From positions 124,001-188,000 of the forward strand of contig NZ_FMXM01000008.1 in assembly GCF_900103325.1 (NCBI RefSeq): a stretch of DNA of 64,000 nt, read 5' to 3'. The notes under the pieces are model-generated. The model had not been told where the DNA came from. It was given only the letters and a program-made list of their open reading frames with translations, and did no database searches. The position numbers were made by a program, and so were the translations under genes. The stretch is from Mesorhizobium qingshengii (GTDB taxonomy: Bacteria > Pseudomonadota > Alphaproteobacteria > Rhizobiales > Rhizobiaceae). The number at the start of each line of letters is the position of its first letter. The first letter of the stretch is position 1. Positions 44,602-55,215 of the stretch are shown one piece after another.

Positions 44602-45369
44602 CTACCAGAGATCGTAGCGCAGTCCCAGCTTGACCTGATGATTGCTGATCCCCTTCTTGACCGGGAAGGAGGTCAGGCTTTCGGCCGTCACATACTCCGC
44701 GCTCGGAGCGGAAAAATACTGATAGCCCAGGTCGACCGAGACATTCTTGGACACTTGATAGGCAAGACCTGCATTGAGCGTATATGCCAGCGAATACTGA
44801 GACTTGTTATCCTGCACGGCGAAACTGTTGGCGGAGTCATTGAGGTCGGTGTAGCTCGCTGACAGTTTGCGCGTGCTGCGGACGATACCGATGCCGGCGC
44901 CGAGATAAGGCGTGATGCCGACATATGTGCCAAGATCGACATAGCCGTTGAGTATGCCTGCGATCGCGTAATTCTTGAGATTTCCCGATGCCACGATCGA
45001 CGGCGTCGCGGTTGCCGTATCATCATAGCTGAAGTTAACTTTGTTGCCAGGAAAGTAGCCGAGGTTAAGGTCGGCGCGGAGATAGTCATTGAAATGATAT
45101 CCGAAGCCGACGCTCGCAAAATATGCGTCTTCGCTCTCGCTAAAGTTTTCGTTGTTGATCGCCGACGGGAAGGTAAAATCCCCATTCTTGAAGCTCTTCT
45201 GCACCAGATAGGAGACATCGCCGCGCAGATACCATCCGGAGCCTACCTCGACCGGCACATAGTCTGGCGCCTGGTCGACATAGATCGGCGGATCATAGTC
45301 GGCAGCGAGCGCGGGCGTCAGCGGCATGAGGCCGAGTGCGGCAAGCGCCATACGCGATGTGAATTTCAT
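44602..45369 (-). CDS. outer-membrane beta-barrel protein
   Basis: A 255-residue surface protein of the Omp25/Omp31-like porin family. The signal peptide ends TPALAADYDPPIYVDQ, and the mature part runs GSGWYLRGDVSYLVQKSF through alternating strands to VKLGLRYDLW. The final aromatic residue is the usual assembly signal. GWYLRGDVSY, HFNDYLRADLN and GYVDLGTYVGITPYLGAGIG are typical of Rhizobiales 8-strand barrels. A full CtrA-type site lies about 80 bp upstream. The role (envelope stability or surface structure) is inferred from the family. Confidence 0.88.
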   Translation of the reverse strand: MKFTSRMALAALGLMPLTPALAADYDPPIYVDQAPDYVPVEVGSGWYLRGDVSYLVQKSFKNGDFTFPSAINNENFSESEDAYFASVGFGYHFNDYLRADLNLGYFPGNKVNFSYDDTATATPSIVASGNLKNYAIAGILNGYVDLGTYVGITPYLGAGIGIVRSTRKLSASYTDLNDSANSFAVQDNKSQYSLAYTLNAGLAYQVSKNVSVDLGYQYFSAPSAEYVTAESLTSFPVKKGISNHQVKLGLRYDLW

Positions 45370-45449
45370 GGTCCCCGACTCCCGAATTTGGCGCAGCCCG
45401 CAATCAGGACAGCAGCCATCGTTTCAAGAGCCATTGTTAACCATAGTGG

Positions 45450-45465
45450 TTAAGTCCCGGTTAAG
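45450..45465. promoter_or_regulatory. CtrA-type site before the 44.6-kb Omp gene
   Basis: TTAA-GTCCCGG-TTAAG fits the CtrA form TTAA-N7-TTAA. A further TTAA lies 12 bp away. It is 81 bp before the start codon. Confidence 0.5.
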
Positions 45466-45527
45466 GCTAACAGAGCGTTAGCGAATTGATTTCGGCCAGG
45501 ATTTCATTCGAGACAACGCAAACGAAA

Positions 45528-45551
45528 ACCGCCCGGCAGATGCCGGGCGGT
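45528..45551 (-). terminator. terminator of the 45.6-kb outer-membrane protein gene
   Basis: A 10-bp stem (ACCGCCCGGC and complement) around a 4-nt loop is followed on the minus strand by TTTTCG, 27 bp past the stop. Confidence 0.75.
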
Positions 45552-45578
45552 CGACGAATTCCTGGATATTCGAAGCGA

Positions 45579-46424
45579 CTACTTGGTGTAGACCGGCTCC
45601 GGCTCGGGCACATAGGGTTCCGGCGGCGGAGCGCAGTCCGACCTGCCGAACTGGTAGCGCAGGCCACCGCGCACTTCGTGCACGTTGATGCCGTTGTCAT
45701 AGCCGGGTCCGACATTGCTGGCTGAGTCGTAGTCGAACATCTTGCCGCCGTTGATGTGGCTATAGCGGTAGCCGACATCGAGCTTGACGCGGTCGGTCAG
45801 ACAGTAGGACGCGCCGGCCATCAGCGCGTAGGCAAAACGCCAGCCCTTGCCGCCGTTATGGAAGAAGTCACCATCGCTATCGCTGTTGTGCAACGTATCC
45901 CATTTCATCCAGGCGCCGCCGATGCCGGCGCCGACATAAGGCGTCACCCCATGCCAGGTGCCAATGTCGACATAGGCGTTGGCAAGCAACAGCAAGGCCG
46001 AATACGACGACGTGTCGGTCGAAGTACAGGGGGTCTGTGCCACTCCGCAGAAACCGTTGGTCGAGCCACGGAAATTCGAACTGCTCAGCCAGTCGGCTGT
46101 GAGGTCGGTGCGGAAGTGCTGGTTGATCTGGTAACCGACACCGGCGCCGGCCGAGAAGGCACTTTTCAGTGTGCCCGTCGCGAAGGTGCCGGTACTCGGC
46201 GTCGTTCCGTAAGTGATGTAGTCGGCGCCTCCGAACTTCGACCAGTGATAGTCGACGTCGCCGCGAATGTACCAGCCACCATACTCCTGAGCCGGCTGCT
46301 CGTAGACCGCCTGCGGCGGAGCCTCTTCGACCACCGGCGGCTCCGCTAGATCGGCTGCGAACACCGGTCCTGCCACGCCCGCGAACAGCGCGGCGAACAA
46401 GGCCCTTCTTGCTGTATTGAACAT
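45579..46424 (-). CDS. outer-membrane beta-barrel protein with Pro-rich tail
   Basis: A 281-residue surface barrel of the same broad family as its neighbour. The signal peptide ends VAGPVFAADLAEPP. GGWYIRGDVDYHWSKFGGAD, FRTDLTADWLSS and NAYVDIGTWHGVTPYVGAGI are the repeated strand patterns. Unlike its neighbour it does not end in an aromatic residue; after GLRYQFGRSDC it has a Pro/Glu tail ending EPVYTK. The ATG at 46424 is chosen for the signal peptide. A perfect CtrA-type site lies 85 bp upstream. Confidence 0.87.
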   Translation of the reverse strand: MFNTARRALFAALFAGVAGPVFAADLAEPPVVEEAPPQAVYEQPAQEYGGWYIRGDVDYHWSKFGGADYITYGTTPSTGTFATGTLKSAFSAGAGVGYQINQHFRTDLTADWLSSSNFRGSTNGFCGVAQTPCTSTDTSSYSALLLLANAYVDIGTWHGVTPYVGAGIGGAWMKWDTLHNSDSDGDFFHNGGKGWRFAYALMAGASYCLTDRVKLDVGYRYSHINGGKMFDYDSASNVGPGYDNGINVHEVRGGLRYQFGRSDCAPPPEPYVPEPEPVYTK

Positions 46425-46508
46425 GCTTGTCACCCCTGAGAAGTTCGGAACGGCGATCGTGTCCGAAATGCAATTTGGCTTTCTGTCGTGGATAATGAAT
46501 TGCAAAGG

Positions 46509-46524
46509 TTAAAAGGCGTTTAAC
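46509..46524. promoter_or_regulatory. CtrA-type site before the 45.6-kb Omp gene
   Basis: TTAA-AAGGCGT-TTAAC is an exact match to the CtrA consensus TTAA-N7-TTAAC. It is 85 bp before the start codon, in a 238-bp spacer that also holds the glmM terminator. Confidence 0.6.
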
Positions 46525-46603
46525 CCTGTTGCTTAACCACGAATCTCGAAAATTCGAGGAATCAAGTCTTGATTTTCGAGGCGCGGGAGTGACCGGCGGC
46601 CAA

Positions 46604-46629
46604 TAAAAAGCCCGCCGGATGGCGGGCTT
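46604..46629 (-). terminator. terminator of glmM
   Basis: A 9-bp stem (AAGCCCGCC and complement) with a 4-nt loop is followed on the minus strand by TTTATTG, about 35 bp past the glmM stop. Confidence 0.8.
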
Positions 46630-46662
46630 GAAACAGGTGAAGGTGCCGGGGCGCGATGGGGA

Positions 46663-48015
46663 TCAGGCGGCGCTACGTGTTTCCGAAATGATGTCGACGA
46701 TTTCGTTAACGACGGCCTCGACGAGTTGTGGGTCGTCGCCCTCGGCCATGACGCGGATCAGCGGCTCGGTGCCGGATGGCCGGATGACCAGGCGCCCGGC
46801 CTTGCCGAGGCGGTGACGGGCATCTTCAATGGCTGCCTTGACCGGCGCTTCCTCGAGCGGCTTGCCGCCGGAAATACGGACGTTCTTCAGCAGTTGCGGC
46901 ACCGGCTCGAATTTCTTCGACAGCTCGCTGACCGGCCGCCCCTGCCGCTTGATACAGGCCAGCACCTGCAGCGCCGAAACGAGGCCGTCGCCGGTGGTCG
47001 AGAAATCCGACAGCACGATATGGCCCGACTGCTCACCGCCAACGTTCAGCCCGTGCGCGCGCATATGCTCCACGACATAGCGGTCACCGACCTTGGTGCG
47101 GTGCAATTGCAGGTTCATGTCGCCAAGGAAACGTTCGAGGCCGAGGTTGGACATGACGGTCGAGACGACGCCGCCACCGGCAAGCCGCCCGCTCTGCTGC
47201 CAGGATTCGGCGATCAGCGCCATGATCTGGTCGCCATCGACGATCGCGCCGTTCTCGTCGACAATGACGACACGGTCGGCATCGCCATCGAGCGCTATGC
47301 CGATATCGGCGCGCACCTCGTGCACTTTCTTCTGCAGGCCGGCGGGGTGGGTCGAGCCGCACTCCTTATTGATGTTGAAGCCGTTGGGTTCGACATTGAT
47401 GGCGACCACTTCGGCGCCGAGTTCCCACAGCGCCTCGGGCGCCACCTTGTAGGCCGCGCCATTGGCGCAATCGACAACGATCCTGAGGCCCGAAAGCGAC
47501 ATCGAGCGCGGCAAGGTGCGCTTGGCGAATTCGATATAGCGGTCATGGACGCCGTCGACGCGCTTGGCGCGGCCAAGCCCGTCGGAATCGGCGAGTGACA
47601 GTTCGATATCCTTGTCGAGCATGCCCTCGATGCGCTCCTCGATCTCGTCGGAGAGCTTGTAGCCGTCGGGGCCGAACAGCTTGATGCCGTTGTCGTAGTA
47701 GGGATTGTGCGAGGCCGAGATCATGACGCCGATGTCGGCGCGCAGCGAACGCACCAGCATGGCGACCGCCGGCGTCGGGATCGGGCCGAGCAGGAACACG
47801 TCCATGCCCGCGGCGCACAGGCCCGACACCATCGCGTTCTCGATCATGTAGCCTGAAAGCCTGGTATCCTTGCCCAGCACGACGCGGTGACGATGGTTGC
47901 CGCGTTGGAACGAAAGGCCGGCGGCCATGCCGACCCGCATGGCGATCTCCGCCGTCATTGGAAACTTGTTGGCACGCCCGCGAATACCGTCCGTGCCGAA
48001 GTAATTTCCTGCCAT
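46663..48015 (-). CDS. glmM: phosphoglucosamine mutase
   Basis: Converts glucosamine-6-phosphate to glucosamine-1-phosphate for UDP-GlcNAc, peptidoglycan and LPS synthesis. The 450-residue enzyme begins [20 protein letters not shown]. It has the phosphorylated Ser102 in [13 protein letters not shown], the metal loop [13 protein letters not shown], the sugar-binding [12 protein letters not shown] and the phosphate loop [14 protein letters not shown]. All the catalytic pieces are present. It lies downstream of ftsH on the same strand, separated by the inserted opposite-strand repeat protein gene. Confidence 0.96.
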   Translation of the reverse strand: MAGNYFGTDGIRGRANKFPMTAEIAMRVGMAAGLSFQRGNHRHRVVLGKDTRLSGYMIENAMVSGLCAAGMDVFLLGPIPTPAVAMLVRSLRADIGVMISASHNPYYDNGIKLFGPDGYKLSDEIEERIEGMLDKDIELSLADSDGLGRAKRVDGVHDRYIEFAKRTLPRSMSLSGLRIVVDCANGAAYKVAPEALWELGAEVVAINVEPNGFNINKECGSTHPAGLQKKVHEVRADIGIALDGDADRVVIVDENGAIVDGDQIMALIAESWQQSGRLAGGGVVSTVMSNLGLERFLGDMNLQLHRTKVGDRYVVEHMRAHGLNVGGEQSGHIVLSDFSTTGDGLVSALQVLACIKRQGRPVSELSKKFEPVPQLLKNVRISGGKPLEEAPVKAAIEDARHRLGKAGRLVIRPSGTEPLIRVMAEGDDPQLVEAVVNEIVDIISETRSAA

Positions 48016-48382
48016 GCTAACCAGTTTCCTCGACAGTTCTTCCCCGGCACGTCATGCCACAATTGGCCAGGGCGTTATGATCACATTGTGTGATTATATG
48101 TTACCAATCCTTAGAAAATCATTGTTGTGCACTGCGCACAATATGGCCTCACGCCAACATGCTGGACTGCGGCAGTTCAGTATACCAGTTATGCGAGCCC
48201 TTCAGCACAGATGCACCTGGAAAATCTTGCTCGGAAGCCGGCAACGTCCAACAATTTCATCACCTTATAGAGAGGAGCCGACTTTCGGCGATATATACGC
48301 AACTTAGCATCTGGCGCAACCGGCCGTTGAGCGTTATTGATTTGCCGGGACGTATCATGGGCTGCTGCAACGGAGAAACGCT
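48016..48382. other. 367-bp divergent spacer, glmM / repeat protein
   Basis: AT-rich for this window, with no gene of its own. It holds ATCACA-TTG-TGTGAT at 48080-48094, a perfect 15-bp dyad, and TTGTGC-ACTGC-GCACAA near 48113, another dyad. It is otherwise featureless. The dyads are possible operators for either gene. Confidence 0.5.
48080..48094. promoter_or_regulatory. 15-bp dyad operator candidate
   Basis: ATCACATTGTGTGAT has 6-nt arms and a 3-nt centre. It lies 65 bp before glmM and about 290 bp before the repeat protein gene. The regulator is unknown. Confidence 0.35.
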
Positions 48383-49246
48383 ATGCTCATCCACCGACTT
48401 GCCACTCTGACCGGCCTCGCCGTCGTAACGTTGTTCCTGGCTGCGCCAGCCAACGCGCTGACGATGGCCGAGTGCAGCACGAAGTACAACGCCGCCAAGG
48501 ACGCGGGGACACTCGCCGGGCAGACCTGGAACCAGTTCCGCAAGGCTCAGTGCGGCACCGACGCCGCGGCCACCACCGATACCAAGGCAGCAGACACCAA
48601 GAAGGCAACAGACACCAAGAAGGCAGCTGAAACGAAGCCGGCCAAGACGACCAAGGCGGCCACCGCCGCGGCGGCCGACAGCACGGCCAAGGGCCTGACG
48701 GCGAAGGAATGCAGCGCCAAGTACCAGGCGGCAAAGGCCGCCGGTACGCTGAACGGCATGAAGTGGAACGACTTCCGCAAGGCCGAATGCGCCGCCGGCG
48801 CATCCGCCGCCGCTGACACCAAGCCGGCAACCACCAAGGCCGCGGCTGCTCCTGCCGACAATGGCGGCAAGGGTCTGACCATGGCTGAATGCAGCACCAA
48901 GTACCAGGCGGCCAAGACGGCGAATACGCTGAAGGGCATGAAGTGGAACGACTTCCGCAAGACGGAATGCGGCGCCAGCGCATCCGATGACGATACCGTG
49001 CCTGCGCCCAGCGAGGCGAATTACACCAAGGAGCCGGCAAAGCCGACGACGGTTGCGCCCAAGGGCGTCACGTTCCCGTCCGCGATCTCCCCGAAATATG
49101 CCAGCGAGACCCCCGGAAAGGGCCGCATGCATACTTGCCTCGACCAGTACTATGCCCTCAAGGACGCAAACGCGCTTGGCGGCCTGAAGTGGATCCAGAA
49201 GGGCGGCGGCTTCTACAGCCTGTGCAATGCCAAGCTGAAGGGCTGA
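48383..49246 (+). CDS. secreted protein with four Cys-pair repeats (PsiF-like)
   Basis: A 287-residue exported protein. The signal peptide ends LAAPANA. Three close repeats follow, each from LTMAECSTKYNAAK-like to WNDFRKAEC, with two Cys about 26 residues apart. Ala/Lys/Thr-rich linkers join them, one with TKKATDTKKAAETK. A fourth, diverged repeat near the C-terminus runs MHTCLDQYYALKDAN to FYSLC. The motif (Cys, Ala-rich helix, LKG, Phe-Arg-Lys, Cys) resembles PsiF repeats, but I cannot assign a function. It is on the opposite strand to the glmM-ftsH block it interrupts and ends in a strong terminator. Confidence 0.82.
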   Translation: MLIHRLATLTGLAVVTLFLAAPANALTMAECSTKYNAAKDAGTLAGQTWNQFRKAQCGTDAAATTDTKAADTKKATDTKKAAETKPAKTTKAATAAAADSTAKGLTAKECSAKYQAAKAAGTLNGMKWNDFRKAECAAGASAAADTKPATTKAAAAPADNGGKGLTMAECSTKYQAAKTANTLKGMKWNDFRKTECGASASDDDTVPAPSEANYTKEPAKPTTVAPKGVTFPSAISPKYASETPGKGRMHTCLDQYYALKDANALGGLKWIQKGGGFYSLCNAKLKG

Positions 49247-49270
49247 GCGACAACGACATCTGAACAACGC

Positions 49271-49305
49271 AAAGCCCGCGAACCGCAAGGTTCGCGGGCT
49301 TTTTC
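49271..49305 (+). terminator. terminator of the repeat protein gene
   Basis: A 14-bp perfect stem (AAAGCCCGCGAACC and complement) with a GCAA tetraloop is followed by more Ts (TTCTTG). It is 24 bp past the stop. Confidence 0.9.
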
Positions 49306-49364
49306 TTGTCAACTGCCGAGCGAGCCATTCCGCCCTCGGTGGCGCCGCCCCTGCCTGCCGGCAT

Positions 49365-49531
49365 CCTCTCCCCGTAGACGGGGAGAGGGGCGCTGTCATC
49401 GATGGTTTCGCCAATCGCAAGCGGTGCAAGAAGGGCACCAAGGTTGCGACCAGCCCCTTCTCCCCGTCACTATACGGGGGGTTGAGGAGCGGTCCGCGAA
49501 GCGGACGAAAAGCCAATTGCTTGGCTTTTCG
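49365..49531. repeat. structured Mesorhizobium-type intergenic repeat
   Basis: A chain of hairpins: CCTCTCCCCG/CGGGGAGAGG (49365-49388), then a CCCCTTCTCCCCGTCACTAT block, GTCCGC/GCGGAC, and CGAAAAGCCA/TGGCTTTTCG near 49506-49531. The CTTCTCCCCGT...ACGGGG style is one I associate with repeats between genes in Mesorhizobium. It fills most of the 440-bp gap between the repeat protein gene and ftsH; no gene is seen in the gap. Confidence 0.55.
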
Positions 49532-49625
49532 AGTGACGAACGCCCGGCGGGGCAATGAGGGCGGCGGCGGCGTCAACAATTGACAGGCATTGAAGCAGGA
49601 TAGACCGTCAGCAAAAGCCTTCATG

Positions 49626-49660
49626 AAAAAAAAACGCCGCGGACAAAAGCCGCGGCGTTT
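49626..49660 (-). terminator. terminator of ftsH
   Basis: An 11-bp stem (AAACGCCGCGG and complement) with a 7-nt loop is followed on the minus strand by a run of six further Ts. It is 27 bp past the ftsH stop. Confidence 0.9.
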
Positions 49661-49686
49661 CCTGCGAATCAGCCTCTTGGCCCAAC

Positions 49687-51615
<1,929 letters not shown>

Positions 51616-51674
51616 CAATTGTCCCGTTGGCGTCCGCAGGGCGGACACGCGTCATGAGAGGAAACTTGGGCCTA

Positions 51675-51703
51675 ACATAGGGAGAGCGCCTCCCCTTGCC
51701 AAG
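51675..51703 (-). promoter_or_regulatory. candidate heat-shock-type promoter of ftsH
   Basis: On the minus strand CTTGGC (51698-51703) and CTATGT (51675-51680) lie 17 bp apart, with a CC before the second box. This resembles rhizobial RpoH promoters (CTTGAA...CCTATRT) but is also acceptable for the housekeeping sigma factor. Confidence 0.4.
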
Positions 51704-51739
51704 CAGAACAGCACGTCTGGGTTAAGCTTTCGCCCATCA

Positions 51740-53134
51740 TCAACCGGCACTGTGGCCGCTGAAAGGCAGGGCGGGAAGCGGCGCCGCGCCGATCAGCCCG
51801 GCAACAGCCCGCGCCGGCGCCAAATCGAAGGACGGCAGGAACCGTGCAAAAGGCGCCACGATTGGTCGGGCCTCAACCACCGTGAGCGCCCGGCCATCCC
51901 CCGGCGAACCAGGGCATTCACCGGGTCGCCACAAGGCCGGCTCGGCGGCGAACGCGGCGCGCATCAGGCTTGGCGGGGTTTCGCCTTCGCCAACGGCCAG
52001 CCGCTTGGCTGCTGCCGCCCCGAACGGGGCGATCAACAATGCGCCGCTGCCGTCGTTCAACGTAATGCAGCGGCGGCCATCCCAGACGACGCTGCCGGTA
52101 GCTGCGGCGGCGGCCGGCAAGCCACGCGCCTCGCGGCGCAGGAAGAGGCCGGCGCGCCGGTAATCGACAACCGTCCGCGACAATGTGGCGCAAAGAAATC
52201 CGGCCTTCAGCCGGTCGAACAGCGCCTCGCCGCGGGCCTGATCCGGCAGGAAGGCAGCCCCGCCGGTCGTCGCCAGCAGAAGGCGCAACGCATAGACGGC
52301 AGCCCGGTCCTTGCCGGCCTTCAGCAGGCCCGGGTCAAGGCGGATGAGCCCAGCCGCCGGCTGGGTTGCGAGATCACGAATCAAGTCCGCGGCGTCGAGA
52401 CCAAGCTGGGTGCGCGCGCTGCCTTCACGGGCGGCCAGCGCCAGGGCAGCGTCGACGCGTTGCGCACCGTTCCCATCCTTGAGCGCCGCCCGCATGCGCG
52501 GCCGCTCGAAAGCCTCGTTGGCATTGGTCGGGTCGTCGGCCCAGCCGACGCGTCGATGCCGCAGGACATCGCGCAGTGCCTCGCGCCGAACCCCGAGAAG
52601 CGGCCGCACGATCCAGGTGCGCCAGTCATACAGGGTGGCCGGCGCCATGCCGGCAAGCCCCCGGCCAGCCGTGTCGGCATGGCCTCGGCCCTCGTCAAGG
52701 GCCAGTCCTTCCTCGCGTGCTTGCCGCATCAGCACCGTTTCCGCCTGGTCGTCGGCGGTATGGCCGGTCAGGATCAGGCCGATGCCTTCCGCCTGCGCGG
52801 CCTCGGCCAGCAGCCGGTAGCGCGCTTCCCGCGCCGCGGCGGGCAGACCGGCCGACGGCTTGCGTCCCGACCATGTCAGGATGCGATGCGGAATTGCATA
52901 TGTGGTGCACAGCCTCGACACCGCCTGCGCTTCCGCCGCCGAACCAGGTCGCAGATCGTGATCGATCGTCACCGCCAGCAGCTTCGTTGCCGGCGCGACA
53001 CGATCGAGATGTTGTTTGAGAAGGAGGAGCAGGGCGGTCGAGTCGCTGCCGCCGGACACGGCCGCAACGGCGCCGCTGGTAAAATCGATATGCGAAAAAA
53101 GGTTGGTCGAAAGATCAGGCTCGATGTCGAGCAT
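51740..53134 (-). CDS. tilS: tRNA(Ile)-lysidine synthetase
   Basis: Adds lysine to C34 of the AUA-reading tRNA-Ile, which changes its codon and amino-acid identity. The 464-residue enzyme has the ATP pyrophosphatase P-loop SGGSDS at 27-32, VTIDHDLRPGS, the tRNA-binding AAREARYRLLAEAA, and GHTADDQAETVLMR. The C-terminal half is less conserved, as is usual. Its start overlaps the stop of cpoB by 1 nt (TGATG), so the two are coupled. Confidence 0.95.
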   Translation of the reverse strand: MLDIEPDLSTNLFSHIDFTSGAVAAVSGGSDSTALLLLLKQHLDRVAPATKLLAVTIDHDLRPGSAAEAQAVSRLCTTYAIPHRILTWSGRKPSAGLPAAAREARYRLLAEAAQAEGIGLILTGHTADDQAETVLMRQAREEGLALDEGRGHADTAGRGLAGMAPATLYDWRTWIVRPLLGVRREALRDVLRHRRVGWADDPTNANEAFERPRMRAALKDGNGAQRVDAALALAAREGSARTQLGLDAADLIRDLATQPAAGLIRLDPGLLKAGKDRAAVYALRLLLATTGGAAFLPDQARGEALFDRLKAGFLCATLSRTVVDYRRAGLFLRREARGLPAAAAATGSVVWDGRRCITLNDGSGALLIAPFGAAAAKRLAVGEGETPPSLMRAAFAAEPALWRPGECPGSPGDGRALTVVEARPIVAPFARFLPSFDLAPARAVAGLIGAAPLPALPFSGHSAG

Positions 53135-54240
53135 CAGCAGGCAGCCAGAGCCTTCTCCTGCTTGACGCGTTCCTTGAGCGCACCGGAAATATCGGGATAG
53201 CGTTTGCCGATCTCGCTGAAGGTGGCGCAGGCCACGTCATGCTGCTTGAGGCCGACCAGTGACACGCCGAGCTTCAGCAACATGTCGGGAGCCTTCTTGG
53301 CCTTCGGGTAGTCCTTGCTGGCGGCGAGGAAGGTCTCGGCAGCGTCGCGGTACTTCTGCTGGCCAAGCAGCGATTCGCCCAGCCAGTAATGCGCATCAGC
53401 CGCCTTCGCATCCCGGGGGAAGCGGGCGATATGGTCGCGAAAGCCCTGCTCGGCGGTGCTGTAATCGCCAGACAGGATGAACTGATAGGAGTTGCGGTAG
53501 AGTTCTTCGGGATCGTTGGTGGAGGGCAGTGCCGCGACCACCGTGCCGTCGGACTTACCGGCCTTGGCCGGGGCGCTGGTGGCCGGGGCGGCGTCTTGCG
53601 CCGGCGCCGCCGCCTGGGTGTTGCCGCCGGCATCGATCACATTGCCATTCTTGTCGACGGTGATGCTGCCGAAGGTCTTTTCCGGCGCTCCCGTGCCGGG
53701 AATAACCTTGCCGGGGTCACCATCGGGTGATTCGACGATGACGTCCTCGACCGTCTTGCCCCCTGTGGACTGATTATTGCCGGGCGCGGTGCCGGCATCG
53801 GCCGGCGCCTGGATTGCCGGAGCCGCCGCCACGTCGGTGTTGGTATCGGTGGCGGCGTCCGATTTCTTCTGAGCCGGAGGCTGTCCGCCCTGCGCGCCAC
53901 CTTGTGAGCCGCCTTCAAGCTGCTGGAAGCGGAACTCATTGTCTTCCTGCTGCTTGCGGATCTGCTCCTGCATTTGCAGGACCTGGAAATTGAGTTCCTC
54001 GATCTTGCCGTTCATCTGGCGCAGTTGCTCTTCGAGCGCGGTCACACCGGTGCCGCTCTGCTGAGCCAGCTGCACCTGATCCGGCTGCTTCTTTTCGCCA
54101 AAAATGCCGGGCAACTCGATCGTCGGCAGGTGAAAGGAAAAGCCGCTGTCGGTTGATTGCCCTGTGCCGCTTGCCAGTGCGGTGACGCCTGATAGGAGCA
54201 GCAGCGCAAGCGTGCCGCTCAGAACCGATCTCAAATGCAT
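53134..54240 (-). CDS. cpoB: Tol-Pal system accessory protein CpoB (YbgF)
   Basis: A 368-residue periplasmic protein that coordinates outer-membrane constriction with cell-wall synthesis. The signal peptide ends SGVTALASG. A coiled coil follows (VTALEEQLRQMNGKIEELNF, then QMQEQIRKQQEDNE). After a long Pro/Ala/Asp-rich linker come TPR repeats (YQFILSGDYSTAEQGFRDHI, AHYWLGESLLGQQKYRDAAE). This is the CpoB order. The ATG at 54240 is set by the signal peptide. It follows pal by 224 bp, past a terminator, and is coupled to tilS. Confidence 0.92.
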   Translation of the reverse strand: MHLRSVLSGTLALLLLSGVTALASGTGQSTDSGFSFHLPTIELPGIFGEKKQPDQVQLAQQSGTGVTALEEQLRQMNGKIEELNFQVLQMQEQIRKQQEDNEFRFQQLEGGSQGGAQGGQPPAQKKSDAATDTNTDVAAAPAIQAPADAGTAPGNNQSTGGKTVEDVIVESPDGDPGKVIPGTGAPEKTFGSITVDKNGNVIDAGGNTQAAAPAQDAAPATSAPAKAGKSDGTVVAALPSTNDPEELYRNSYQFILSGDYSTAEQGFRDHIARFPRDAKAADAHYWLGESLLGQQKYRDAAETFLAASKDYPKAKKAPDMLLKLGVSLVGLKQHDVACATFSEIGKRYPDISGALKERVKQEKALAAC

Positions 54241-54361
54241 GTGCCTCTCGCCGTGAATCGTTAGCTTGTTCGCGCTTCCAATCAAAGTGGGACCGGCCAA
54301 GCGCCCTCGGCTCATAGCAGGACCCGAGACTTCGGCCAAATTTTGTTTCGGGCGGCCAGAT

Positions 54362-54390
54362 ACGAAAAAGGCGGCCCAAAGGCCGCCTTT
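54362..54390 (-). terminator. terminator of pal
   Basis: A 10-bp stem (AAAGGCGGCC and complement) with a 4-nt loop is followed on the minus strand by TTCGTA. It lies in the pal-cpoB spacer, so cpoB-tilS may have its own promoter. Confidence 0.75.
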
Positions 54391-54464
54391 CGCATGGGTA
54401 TGTTGCATTTTTGCCGCTACGCCGCCGCGCGTTCTCTTGACGCGCCGGCAAGGCTCGCGATGCC

Positions 54465-54971
54465 TCAGGAACCGGCGCCGCTGAGCGTGGTGACCGCGCG
54501 GCGGTTCTGCGACCAGCAGGAGATGTCGTCGCAGACCGCGACCGGACGCTCCTTGCCGTAGGAGATGGTCTTGAGGCGGCTGGCCGAGACACCCTTGGCG
54601 ACGAGGAAGTCGCGGGTGGCGGCGGCGCGGCGGGCGCCAAGCGCCAGATTGTATTCGCGCGTGCCGCGTTCGTCGGCATGGCCTTCGATGACGATGGCAT
54701 ACTGCTTGTACTGGTTCAGCCACTGCGCCTGGCGCGAAAGCGTCGTCTGTGCGTCGGCACGGATCGAGGTCGAGTCCGTATCGAAGAAGATGCGGTCGCC
54801 GATGTTGACGGTGAAATCCTGCGCCGAACCGGGCGTTGCCGCGCCAGCGCCGTTGAGGCCAAGATCAGCGGCGCTGTTCGGCGTCTTCTTCGACGCGCAA
54901 CCGGCGATGGCGAGCATCGCCACCAGTGCGATCATGACCGGGTTTCTGGTAAGTGCTGCGATACGGCCCAT
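54465..54971 (-). CDS. pal: peptidoglycan-associated lipoprotein Pal
   Basis: A 168-residue outer-membrane lipoprotein that ties the outer membrane to the wall and to TolB/TolA during division. The signal sequence has the lipobox AIAGC. The OmpA-like domain is clear: VNIGDRIFFDTDSTSIRADA, then VIEGHADERGTREYNLALGA, ATRDFLVAKGVSASRLKTIS and YGKERPVAVC. The gene follows tolB by 244 bp, past a terminator, and has a near-CtrA site upstream. Confidence 0.96.
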   Translation of the reverse strand: MGRIAALTRNPVMIALVAMLAIAGCASKKTPNSAADLGLNGAGAATPGSAQDFTVNIGDRIFFDTDSTSIRADAQTTLSRQAQWLNQYKQYAIVIEGHADERGTREYNLALGARRAAATRDFLVAKGVSASRLKTISYGKERPVAVCDDISCWSQNRRAVTTLSGAGS

Positions 54972-55053
54972 GCCGCCTCTCCTTCGTATTTCGAGTGATT
55001 TCGTTGATCACCCAGTAACCACGTTTGGGTTAACCGGCATTCAAGAAACACGG

Positions 55054-55068
55054 TTAAATTTTGGTTTA
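55054..55068. promoter_or_regulatory. near-CtrA site before pal
   Basis: TTAA-ATTTTGG-TTTA differs from TTAA-N7-TTAA at one position. It lies 83 bp before pal; another TTAA is at 55030-55033. CtrA control of tol-pal genes is known in Caulobacter. Confidence 0.35.
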
Positions 55069-55164
55069 GGCTGGCTTAGGCTGCCCGTCCGCAACCTCTT
55101 GATCCGGGCCACAGTTGGCGCGGACCCTAGGCGGAAATGCGGCCAAAACGCGACCAATGCATGG

Positions 55165-55189
55165 AAAAGGGGCCGAAACGGCCCCTTTT
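55165..55189. terminator. terminator of tolB
   Basis: A 10-bp stem (AAAAGGGGCC and complement) with the loop GAAAC lies 27 bp past the tolB stop. A and T runs on both sides allow either direction. Confidence 0.8.
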
Positions 55190-55215
55190 CAGCATGTGTG
55201 GCAATTCAGCCGAAC

